A DNA stretch of 64,000 bases, from the NCBI GenBank assembly GCA_949128115.1, contig OX421961.1, positions 107,926,363 through 107,990,362 on the forward strand, read 5' to 3'. The notes below the pieces were generated by a model. It saw only the letters and a program-made list of their open reading frames with translations. It was not told where the DNA came from and did no database searches. Source of the stretch: Anaspis maculata (taxonomy: Eukaryota; Arthropoda; Insecta; Coleoptera; Scraptiidae). The translations under genes were made by a program, and so were the position numbers. Below are positions 24,378 to 34,712 of this stretch, one piece after another (the first letter of the stretch is position 1; each line of letters starts with the position of its first letter).

Positions 24378-27200
24378 CAGGGTGGTCCAGGTTATAGTAG
24401 CAATAATTCACCATTCGATGTTCCATCGGAAACTAGGTCGACATGCATAATTTAATATTTCTCCAAAACGCTTCCTAAGGCAGATAGAGCCCTTCAAAGT
24501 TCAGTTTTCAAAATCACATATTTTTGCAATAACTCTCAAGTCATCAAAGTGATTTCCACCAAATTTAGTACAAATACTTACGAAATAAATACCCATCACT
24601 TGACGTAGATAACTTTCGTCAAAATTGTCCAGTGGCGTAGATACCAGAGAATTGTTCAACTTCTCCCATATCATTTTCTACGCCACTCGATATTTTTCAA
24701 AAACTATACCTTTTTTGAATTTCTGGTTCAATTCAGAAAAAAAGTTACTGTTGTGAAATTTTGATTAGAGGCTTCATTTCCGAGATATTTGGGTTTGCAA
24801 CTTTGGAAAACGCCTCGAAATCGCGACTTTCGAATCGAAGGCCTAAAAATTAAAATCCAAGAAAACTCATGATTCCTCAACTGGAATAAGTTTTCTAGGT
24901 CGTTTAAGTTGATTTATTGCCATTTTTTGCTGAGAAACGAGGCTTTTCCAGCAAAAAAAAAACAATTTGGGCTCTGGAAAGTGGCGATTTCCAGATGTTT
25001 TTTAAAGTTTAAAACCCAAATATTTCGGAAATCAAGCCTCGAAACAAAATTTTACAAGAGTACCTTTTTGTTCTAAACTGAACAGGAAATTCAAAAAGAA
25101 TTAGGTTTTCCCAAAATATCCAGTGGCGTAGAGAATAGGGCGTGAAAAGTAATACAACACCCCCGTATCTACGCCACTGGACAATTTTGACAAAAGTTAT
25201 CTACGTCAAGTGATGGGTATTTATTTCGTTAGTATTTGTACCAAAGGACCCCGCACGATTCTTATGGGAAATGGGTCTCGGTCAAATTTCCTAATTTTTT
25301 TATATGTTGTAGCCCAATTTGACACGAGCCAAAAACCATCGTCCGTTACCCAAAAAAATGGACAGTTTTTTTTCTATAAGGGGTTGAAGATGGGTTATTC
25401 CAATGTAAAAAAATATGTTTCAACGTAGGTGAGAACATTTCAACGTCCTTTTTAACACATATGGCTCATGACAATTTCCTTTTTCTTTTGTGAAAAAATC
25501 AACCCCCTCCCCTACCCCCAACCCCTACTTGTGAGTATCAAATTCGAAATTACGTTTGAAAGTCATGCAGATGGTTCTATTTTGTCGAATTACTAATTTT
25601 GGCACACATTTTTTTTCCAACCCCCAAATAGGGGGTGGGGTTGAAAAAAAAACCATCGGTCAATTCGGCTGAATTTCTGATATTGTGCTTTACCAGTTAC
25701 GCTAAACAAGATTACCAAGTGAAAACTCATTCGTATGACCAGTTTCCACCCCACAGAGGGTTGAAGTTGACTATAATGACTCATAAAACATTCTTCCATG
25801 TCATAGACAAAATGAATGACAATAGTGGACTTTCATATCATCTTGTTTTGTAAAAATGCCTATCCTTCTGAGATAATTTCAACCCCGTCTCTCATTCCCA
25901 ATCCTTGTTTCTGAACATCATATTCGAAATAGATCGTGAAAATGAAGGAGAAGGTCTACGGGTCGGATTCTCTGCATCTGATTGTGAATCCCCTCTCAAA
26001 ATTTACTTTCACTATTATGCTTATGTTAGCACCCTCACAGCAGGGTGGGACATACATTTGATTGAATGATTTTTTGTCTGGATTATTATTAAAAATATTG
26101 GTGTTCCTATCAAGTCTCAACTTTACAGCAGGTTAATTATGTTTACCTGTACCTACATAGTTCCTAACTTTTTTCTTTTGTACGGATACACCTCTACTTA
26201 TAGTTTAGATTGAAGAATTTTATGTCATTTGGAGCGAAAGCTGCTCAATCAAAGCAAAATATTATGTCACACTCTTATTCTAGCTACTGCGACTATTTGA
26301 AGGATGAAATAAAAATTGATATAATTTCCAAGATTTGTTTCGAATATGATGTTCAGAAACAGGGATAGAGGATGAAGGACGGGATTGAAAGTATTTTTGG
26401 AGAATAGACATTTTACGAAACAAGATGATATGAAAGTCCACTATTTCCATTCATTTGGTTTATGACATGGAAGAATGTTTTATGCGTCATAATAGTCAAC
26501 TTCAACCCTCTGTGGGGTGGAAACTGGTCATACGAATGAGTTTTCCCTTGGTAATCTTGTTTAGCGTAACTGGTAAAGCACAATATCAGGAATTCAGTCG
26601 AATTGACCGATGGTTTTTTTTTCAACCCCACCCCCTATTTGAGGGTTGGGAAAAAAAATGTGTGCCAAAATTGATAATTCAACAAAATAGAACCATCTGC
26701 ATGACTTTCAAACGTAATTTCGAATTTGATACTCACAAGTAGGGGTTGGGGGTGAGGGAGGGGGTTGATTTTTCCACAAAAGAAAAAGGAAATTGTCATG
26801 AGCTATAAGTGTCAGAAAGGACGTTGAAATGTTCTCACTTACGTTGGAACATATTTTTTACCTTGAAATAACCCATCTTCAACCCCTTATAGAAAAAAAA
26901 AACTGTCCATTTTTTTGGGTAACGGACGATGGTTTTTGGCCCGTGTCGAATTGGGCTACAACATATAAGAAAATTAGGGAATTTGACCGAGACCCATTTT
27001 CCATAAGAATCGTGCGGGGTCCTTTGGTCAAAATCGCTTTGATGAATTAGGAGTAAAAAAGAAGATTTTAAAAACTGAACTTTGAAGGGCTGTATCTCTC
27101 TTAGGAAGCGTTTTAGAAAAAAATTAAATTATGCATGTCGACCTAGTTTTCGATGGACTATCGAATGGTGAATTATTGCTCCTATAACCTGGACCACCTG
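24378..27200. mobile_element. 2.8-kb palindromic TA-flanked element with a nested inverted-repeat insertion
   Basis: Ends are CAGGGTGGTCCAGGTTATAG and, inverted, CAGGTGGTCCAGGTTATAGG, with TA on both sides (24376-24377 and 27201-27202). The arms pair along about 870 bp: 24378-24560 plus 25245-25940 against 26330-27200, leaving a loop at about 25940-26330. The left arm carries an extra 0.68-kb block (24564-25239) that the right arm lacks. Frames inside (for example 25635-25853 and 26413-26631) are the same peptide read from each arm and are not evidence for a gene. Confidence 0.8.
24564..25239. mobile_element. Inverted-repeat element nested in one arm of the 24378-27200 palindrome
   Basis: ACAAATACTTACGAAATAAA at 24570 is inverted at about 25220-25239, and the match continues through ACCCATCACTTGACGTAGAT and GTCCAGTGGCGTAGA. 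ACCAAA flanks the block on both sides (24558-24563 and 25240-25245). The right arm of the host palindrome has one ACCAAA at the same place and no insert, so it acts as an empty-site control. Confidence 0.75.
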
Positions 27201-27202
27201 TA

Positions 27203-28626
27203 TATATTTTTTAAAATTCTGTTATTCATAGCTACTTAGGTACTTTTTTTTACTACTCAGATTTTTAATTTGAGTAGGTACATTGCTGTTTTTGACTCCC
27301 AACTGGTATCGTGTTTTCAAGGAACGTACCTGAATAACACTGATAGGTGTGTTTCCCAAAAACTCTGTCAATGAAGGAAAACATTTCAGAATAAAATGTG
27401 AATGACGTCATTGAGGTTTGAGGTCATTAACTTTCACCTCGAAAAAGTTCATTTTTTAGAGTTTTCATCACTATGTAATAATAATAATACTAAATGTCTT
27501 TATTTAAAAAAAAAACCACATGGATCACTGTCATGAAAAATTTTTGAGAGTTTTTAGAGTCTATTTTGTGTCAACGGTCGCCTCGCCATGATGTCTGATG
27601 AAAGAAAAAAAAATGCCCACGTAACTGGCATGGCGGGGTGTTTACACATCGGTGGAAGCACGCCGTCAATCGGTTAAGAAATTCGTGTTCGTATACGAAT
27701 TTTGCAATAGCACGCCACTTTCGTATTTCGTAAAAATCGACCAGCCCCTTGCGTATTCTACCCCCAGCCGTGCCTATGCACAGCCCGCAAGTTAACACTG
27801 GCTTCGTCTTCGTGCAAATACGAAAACTCTATAGGCCTTGCGTGAAGTTTCGTATCTTTCTTGTTTTTGTCTAGAATAATATACCTATCTGCATCTTACC
27901 CCTTCGTCGCTGAAATTTTAACAATATGGCGACCTTCATCCACGGGTACGACTTTTTACGATCGTTTCCGATTGCAAGGACGAATGATTGACAATACGCA
28001 GTTTATACAATAGAATAATATACGCAAGTTTCCAGTGGTAGATAGTGATTAATATTACTGTACGAATGATAAGTTAGGTCTGGGAGAATGTCTTCAGCAG
28101 TAATCTGAAATTTCAATTCAAACTACTTGGCAACTTTGACTTTTCCAGTTTTTTGTTATTTGTCTGAAACCATTTTGATATAACAAACCAAACTTCGAAC
28201 GTCAATTTTTCATTAGATCATTTTGTCATCCGTTAACTGATTTCTTTAATTTTCACACCTCTACAGGGTGATTCGTAATCATTTATTTTATTTATCTATA
28301 AAAAAACTGGTGTAGAAGGAACTGACATCCTTTCAACCTTGAAAAACTGCGATGAAATCAATGACTTTCTACTAAAGCTGTATATTTCTCACCACTGTCA
28401 CTAAAAGCCATGACAACGCATTGTGATTTCTCAGGATATCCTGGTCATGCGATAAAAAATCGTTTCAATTTTAGGGGCCACGATAATACCCACAAAAGAA
28501 TATTATTAATGATCTCCAGTGGAAATTTTTCAAACAGAATTATGCTTTATTCACTTTCGTGCCATGCTGAAAAGCAAAGATACTGATCGAGAACAACACA
28601 AACTGGAAAACATACAATGCTAGAAT
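27203..28626. other. No gene seen
   Basis: Includes a more GC-rich patch at about 27560-27830 and a lone TACAGGGTG terminus-like word at 28262-28270 whose partner end I could not find. Confidence 0.4.
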
Positions 28627-29860
28627 GAAGTCGTGGTGCAGGAAAAAGTCTTTGCTGCTTCAATTGTGGAAGGGCTGGACATCTGCAGAGTTATTTCCGG
28701 CAACGATACCGTTTAGCAGACTGTGTTGGAACGGGGATCTGCTGATCAAGAAGTTCACCGATCAGGAACTAGCCGTGATAGCGCAGACGTGCTAAACTCT
28801 TATTAAATACAGATATTTTGAATGATAACCCTAGGAACCTTCGGCACGTGTGATTTTTGGTCATGAATTTTGTATTTCTTGTGATCTGAAGTTTGGCAGA
28901 TTGCAGGATGACCCAAGCTATTTCGGAATACATTGATGACTGCGTTTCTATCGCAGTTTTGGATCCAATCGAAACTCTATCTGATCAGGTCGATTCGCTT
29001 GAAATTGCCGGTATAAACAGTTAGGATTGAGATTTCGATCGGATGGAGCAGTTCAAGTGGATCCGGTGCTTTGGCCGGCTTGACTTGAGTCGAGCGGATC
29101 GAGAGCCGCATCCGCTCGTATTTTGGCCGATGTAAACGGGATCGGATCGAAGTGACAGATGACCGACTTGTAAACAAAGCGTATTTTTGCTAAACATAAG
29201 AGATGCTTCTCATCAGTTGTGAATAAAATACTGCAAACAATTCAATCATTGAATAGATTTTGGTTTGGTGCAGTTTGATGCGTTTTAAACCATGTTGTTG
29301 TCGCTCTTAAACTCTAACCTAATTCTGAAGGAGTGAAATAGGATTGAGTGAAGCGGATCGAACGTGTGACGATAAAAACGCGCTTCACTAAAGCCACTTT
29401 GGATCCGATCGAAACTCGAGCGGATCGAAAGCTGCGATAGAAACGCAGTCGATGACCTAAAGCAACAAAACAGCATTGTACACGAGATAGTCCGTACTGC
29501 GACCGACAGAATGAAAACGCGAATAACGCAATACGACTTGGAGGCCAACTGTGGAGGATTCCAAACTGGTGACCTTGTGTGGCTGTAACATCTTCAACGC
29601 AAGAAGGGGCAATCCCCGAACTCTATCCGTCGTCGGAGGCACCATACACCGTGGTCAAGGAATCAACGATGTCATGCACCGGATCTAAAGAGAGAGAGTC
29701 CTTAGAGCAAAGATGAAAGTTGGTCACCTGGACCGGCTCGCACGGTCTAAAGGCAATCACGACGTCCAAAGTGCCTGCTTAGGACGAGCAAGCCCAAGAG
29801 TCAACATGGGGGCAGTGTTGACAAAGCTCGCTAGAGACCATGACGCCTGAATAAGACAGA
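28627..29860 (+). pseudogene. Ty3/gypsy retrotransposon remnant (gag zinc knuckle and integrase C-terminus)
   Basis: Near 28650 the frame reads CCFNCGRAGHL, a CCHC zinc knuckle whose last Cys is lost. From about 29450 a frame reads HEIVRTATDRMKTRITQYD, then GGFQTGDLVWL, a stop, and later KVGHLDRLARSKG. That is the order of a gypsy integrase C-terminal region (R-M-K, G-D-x-V-W-L, V-x-H-x-D-R-L). Everything between (protease, RT, RNase H, integrase core) is missing, and a MITE (28940-29448) sits in the middle. The following TGTTGAC at about 29816 could open an LTR. It is a dead fragment. Confidence 0.65.
28940..29448. mobile_element. Small inverted-repeat element inserted in the gypsy remnant
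   Basis: Ends CTGCGTTTCTATCGCAG (left) and CTGCGTTTCTATCGCAGCTT (right, reversed) match, followed by GGATCC(A/G)ATCGAAACTC in both arms. TTGATGA and TCGATGA flank the ends, a possible 7-8-bp target duplication with one change. There is no coding frame. Confidence 0.65.
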
Positions 29861-30679
29861 CACCTGCAAAATTGGCGGAGGAGCCTGGCATCGAGACCTT
29901 TCCGGAAATTTGCCAAGCCAATAGACTTTTCTAGAGCTCTCGCGAATGCAGGTGGAACATGCCTTCAAGACTTTTCCGGTAAAAGTCCGGAATATTCTGG
30001 AATGCTCAAATTCCACCAAAATATTTAACCAGTTGATATAGCTAACTCGAGATTTCTTTTGATGGATTCTGGCCAAATGATCAATGTAAATTCAGGTTTC
30101 ACGCTGAGTAAATGGCAAAAGGGTGGTATACTTGCGATTCAACGTATTTCCCATAATGAATCTACCAGAATATTAACTAGAAAAAAATACGTTTAATCTC
30201 GGTTTAGCTTAAACCGCATTTAAATTTTTTTGTCGAACCCGTGATAAGTTGATGTAGTTTCCAAGTTATAAAATCGAAGAGATATCACAAATAAAGCTGG
30301 AACTTTACTCCTTCATGAAACATAAATGAAATGGTAATCAGATTTGTAACTTTTTCGTAATTGAGTACCTAATGATCAAAACGAGAAGTTTGTCACCCTT
30401 TATTATACGTTTCAGAAAAAAACCCACTTCAAATAAAAGTTGGCCTCCATTTATGTATTTATTTGGTTTCATTTTCTAGATGAGTACCTACTCATGGGCT
30501 TACGATGAGTAATCAAGTAGATACCTAGGTACTATACTATACTCAATCACAATACATACAAAGAAAACTCTTTCATGTGTTTTGCTTTCAAGATCTCTCG
30601 TTAGTAGGGAAGGCAGCAGAACTTTATTTCAGTCATTGATCACGTTTTTTTTTATAGCAATCTCGTATACCTAGCATTT
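29861..30679. other. Decayed LTR-like sequence, then no gene seen
   Basis: The stretch up to about 30080 continues the putative LTR module after the gypsy integrase fragment. Beyond it the DNA is AT-rich, with several TAGGTACC words, and no gene was recognised. Confidence 0.35.
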
Positions 30680-31170
30680 AATCCATCCAGGCCCGTAGCT
30701 AGGATACTTTTATAGAGGGGGCAAGAACAATTTTCAGTGGGGCATACATATATTCTCATGGGTATGGCCTATAGCGGAGCAGTAATTATTGAAAATTCAT
30801 AAGAATCGTGCACTTTGTGCCAAGTCTTTGAAATTTGGCATAGTCTCAGCTATGGTCTAAAGGTTTTAGGAAACCATCGCAAGCAACTTGTGCGCGACCT
30901 CTGGTGGCCTGCTTGCGTTAAATCCAATATGGCCGCCATCTGTGCTGGTATTTTTAATAGAAGGGCTTCTACGAGACATAAAATAGGATTGAATAATATA
31001 TTACTGTAATACCAGTATAGTATATGAATATTAGAATAATATAAGAATATAAAGGGTGTCCCAGGTTGAATGAAGCATTCCTTTTTTGAATGAAAGGCGC
31101 AGTTTTGGGAAAATCGGAAGTTTACCTATCTATCTCATACCTACTAAAGTAGAAACATAAGAATTAAGAT

Positions 31171-31582
31171 CAGTCTCGTCTTAAGGCATAGGCCCGTAGA
31201 GCCTGTGCCCAGGGCCCCGGCTTTTTTGGGGGCCTCCAAAGCGTCCTTAAATTTCTAAAAGTAAAGACTATTTTTGTAAAAATGTTGTTCTCATGTCCCG
31301 TTTACGACGTTTATTTAATTATGTCACTTTCTGAGCTGATCGTGCGCCTCCTCTTACCTCCCAAGAGTCCACGACGCTCCATTCCACTAAACTAATCAAG
31401 AAAAGACAGGTTTTCTGTCAAAAAATTTGAAAAAGCGTGGAATTTTCATGAAAAAAAGTTTGTTAAATAATAACCTGCGGCGGTGATGCTCGCCTCACTC
31501 GTGTGTTTTTTTCACAAACCTTTATTAGGGGGCCCCTCACTGCCTTGTGCCCGGGGCCCCATTTGTTCAAAAGACGGCACTG
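31171..31582. mobile_element. hAT-like MITE with near-perfect 8-bp target duplication
   Basis: Begins CAGTCTCGTCTTAAGGCATA and ends (reversed) CAGTGCCGTCTTTTGAACAA. Flanks are ATTAAGAT (31163-31170) and ATTGAGAT (31583-31590). GGGCCCCGG-type blocks lie near both ends. It is the sister of 16055-16455 in opposite orientation and has no coding capacity. Confidence 0.8.
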
Positions 31583-31989
31583 ATTGAGATGAAAAACAAC
31601 ATCTGTCCAATGTACTCCTTGGTTGTCTTTGCAAAGAGCTATTTTCTCAGTGAACATTTTCATTTCATTTTAGCAGATTTGAGGTCCTATTTCTTCAATA
31701 GTCTCCGAATATTGTCTTTGAGCTCCATGATCGTTTAGGGATAGTTAAGATAGACTCTCTCTTTAACGTACCCGTATACCCCTCATAAATATAGGAAACA
31801 ACCTTATGGTGTAATTATTTGCAAAAACGCCTATACCAAAGGGTTCAGAATGGGTAAAATTCTTATCAAACTCCAACAATAAATCAGACTTATTCAACTT
31901 CCTCTGCAAGAAATTTGCTGAACTAACCACTGGTGCTTCATATGAACTGTTCACCACAAAGGATGATCAGGTACTGAACAACAAAAGCA

Positions 31990-32800
31990 GCAACACTTGC
32001 AACACGAAGCTGAGCAAGGACATACCAAAGCGTGCCTCGCCACAGTGGACACGAACGTGGTTCTCCTGGCCATCTGTCACTTCACACTGTTGTTATATGT
32101 CAGAGCTATGGATAGGTTTTGGTTCGGAAAAGACCTTTAAAGAGATTCCAATCCATCACATTTGTCAACAGCTTGGACCTGAACGCTTCGAAGCCTTTTT
32201 TTTTCATGCATTTACGGGGTGTGATGTATCATCACCGATGTTTGGAATTGGTAAAAAGACGACATGAAATGCATGGAGTGCTCATCCTGACGTCACTGAT
32301 ACCTGATCCTCATCCTTGAGGATTGACATCACAAATACACCGAATAGTTTCACGTTGGAATTACAGCACATATCTAATCTTGAACGCTCTACAGTTCTGA
32401 TGTACAGTAAAAACTGTGGTGCAAATTCAGTCAATGATGCAAAGAAGTTGATGGTTACTCAAGGCCTAAAGTCTCTTGAATCTATATCACCATCACAACA
32501 TGCTCTATTTCAACATAAAAAGCAAGCTCTGCTCACTACCGCATTCATTTGGAAAGTGTCGCTGTCCAGAGCACCTGATATCCCTGATTACAGTAAATTT
32601 GGTTGGGAATTGAACGACAGAACCAAAGAATAGGTACCCTACTGGACTGATCTTCAGATGCAAGCCATGGATGGCTATTCATTACTACTCAATTGTGGTT
32701 GTTTGGTGTCATGCACAGGCAGATGTAAATGTTATCGAGCCGGGATTCGCTGAAGTCCAATATGCAAGTGTCAAGAAGGTTGCACAAACAGCTCAGGTAC
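31990..32800 (+). pseudogene. Decayed transposon-associated gene with a Cys-rich tail
   Basis: Fragments in shifting frames: VDTNVVLLAICHFTLLLYV at about 32045-32100, then LERSTVLMYSKNCGANSVND and SPSQHALFQHKKQALLTTAF at 32380-32560, IPDYSKFGWEL, a stop, and a Cys-rich end (NCGCLVSCTGRCKCYRAGIR) near 32690-32745. This succession (DTxVVxLA, LERFxVxLY, ALxQHxxRA, CGCxxxCxGxCxCxRA) is familiar from a multi-copy protein family common in insect and coral genomes that I link with mobile DNA. I cannot assign a biochemical function. Several stops and frameshifts show it is dead. Confidence 0.5.
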
Positions 32801-33551
32801 ATAACACATAAAGTAACAAATATCATATCTTGTTGTGAAGCTTGTCAGATTCTATCGTATTTGTGTCCACCGTTCATGTTTCTTTATATTTTGTAATTGC
32901 ACGGGATTTGTATAAAAAATTGTTTCTTCACTTTGCATCTTATTGTCTAATCTGTCATATCAAAGCACTCAATGACCTTAAAATTGATTTTTAAACACAA
33001 ATAAGACCTGAGAAATGGACCTCTCGCATCATGAAACCTATAAAAAGTGGTATTACTCAAGATTTTGTGTCCAATAGAAGCTAGTAGAAGTACAGATGGC
33101 GGCCATATTGGATTTAACGCAAACAGGCCACTAGAGGTCGCGCACAAGTTGCTTGCGATGGTTTCCTAAAACCTTAAGACAATACCTAAGACCATACCAA
33201 ATTTCAAAGACTTGGCACAAAGTGCACGATTCTTATGGATTCCCCCTAAGCTACTAGCAAACATTGAGTCGCAAGCGAAAATTTTTGGTAAAAAGAAGCG
33301 TGGCCAAAAAACAGTATTTTTGCGAAAAATACTGTTTACTACTTAAAATACTTGCGAAAATGAAAAACTTGAACTTTATAATGAAAAATCTTGAAATAAA
33401 ATCAATCCGGATTGCAATAGCCCATTTTTACAACCACTGAACTTTCCTAGAAAAAGCTGAAATAGATTTTTTTCGTTCTATTTCGCTCAAATGCCAATCC
33501 AAGAAGACCAAACAAGCCAGCGCTGATGACCGTATAATATACACATCCATA

Positions 33552-34209
33552 TGGTCTAGGCATCACCCCAAAATTTTGTCTTGGTTAAAATGGCAATTCC
33601 TCGAGAAAATATTGCCTGAATTTGAAAATTTTTAAGGTGCCCGATAGAGTAATCCTTTCACTACAAGTTACCACCTTAGATCACCCGACTGTTGACTGTT
33701 TTTGTGATTTATGAACTGAAAAGTAAGCTGTAAAAGAGCATCCATGATAAGACAAATTGGTTGCTATGGCAATTGTAATGCATTGGATACTTGCCACTGA
33801 TGCATTTTGAACTAACCTGGGCTATTCATGTAATGCAATGTCGCAGCATGGTTGATTTGTCATAGTCTCAAAAGAGGTGCAGGACTGCAGGTCCCTCACC
33901 ACTTCTGAGGGCCGATGGGATCAAATTGTTTCATGATACATTATTACGCTTTCCAAAAATGTTACGTCCTCGAAAATTCTGCGACGTGTTTTCTCAAAAC
34001 GGGGCATTGCTGAAGTCAGGGATTCTTGCGCTCCTTTCATTGTCACCATGTATATCGTACATAGGGTTAACAATCGAGTGAATGAAGGTGGTAGCTTGTA
34101 GTTGAAGGATTACTCTATCGAGCACTACAAAAATTTTCAAAATCGGCTGATGTTTTCTCGAGAAATTGTCATTTTAACCGAAATAATTGTCGGGGTGATC
34201 CCTAGACCA
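33552..34209. repeat. Inverted-repeat element with ~135-bp arms
   Basis: TGGTCTAGGCATCACCCC at the left and TGGTCTAGGGATCACCCC at the right (reversed). The arms continue with TTTTGTCTTGGTTAAAATGG and AGAGTAATCCTT. No target duplication was recognised. Confidence 0.6.
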
Positions 34210-34712
34210 TTTAGGTGTGTGTATTCAGATCTCGTAATTCATCATCATGATAGGTACATACGTTGACGGTAGATAGTAGGACGTGGGTCTGGTACACAGT
34301 TGATTTTGACACATTTTTTTGTAACTTTTGTGGATTGTGTAATTTTTTATTCAAGTACTTTTTTCTCAAAATTGAATTCAAAATAAAAGTTTTATTTCAT
34401 CTAGAACTCTAGGGGGGGCAAAAGATTATTCTAGGGGGGGCTTAGCCCCCCCATGCCTTCCCGTAGCTACGGGCCTGAATCCATCCTTGGTGGGAGTCAG
34501 CAGAGCAGACGATTTAAACAGACGAAAGTCATTGGATGTTCGAAATTACCTTTCACCTTTATTCATCACTTTATCAGAGAGGATGCGGTTTGGTGTGGCT
34601 TGTAGTACAATATCGACCTACTAACATTCTAGTTTTTCAGGTGCGGTACCTACCACAAATTCTATGTTTTGCGTTTAGTGTAGAACCTATCTGCACGGAA
34701 GTGTCCGATAAA

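Larger units (their letters stand above)
30797..33237. repeat. Inverted pair of ~200-bp arms enclosing a pseudogene
   Basis: CATAAGAATCGTGCACTTTG at about 30798 is inverted at about 33218-33237. The match runs inward through GGAAACCATCGCAAGCAACT and AATCCAATATGGCCGCCATC. The arms are about 200 bp with scattered changes, so this may be an element in its own right within the 30688-34477 unit. Confidence 0.65.
30688..34477. mobile_element. 3.8-kb hAT-type composite element
   Basis: AATCCATC flanks both sides (30680-30687 and 34478-34485), an 8-bp target duplication. The inverted ends are CAGGCCCGTAGCTA, a terminus typical of hAT elements, followed by a G-rich stretch (GGGGGCAAG at the left, its C-rich mirror GCCCCCCC near 34446 at the right). 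The inside is layered: an inverted pair at 30797-31000 and 33040-33237, a hAT MITE at 31171-31582, a pseudogene at 31990-32800 and another inverted-repeat unit at 33552-34209. No intact transposase was found. Confidence 0.8.

Noticed and set aside
25635..26742. Matching ~72-codon peptides on opposite strands
   Set aside because: They are the same sequence read from the two arms of the 24378-27200 palindrome, not a conserved gene pair.
34536..34712. Extending the sulfotransferase start upstream to 34536
   Set aside because: The extra residues precede a good acceptor (TTTTTCAG at 34633-34640) and would bury the basic N-terminus plus membrane anchor; the ATG at 34713 gives a normal type II topology.
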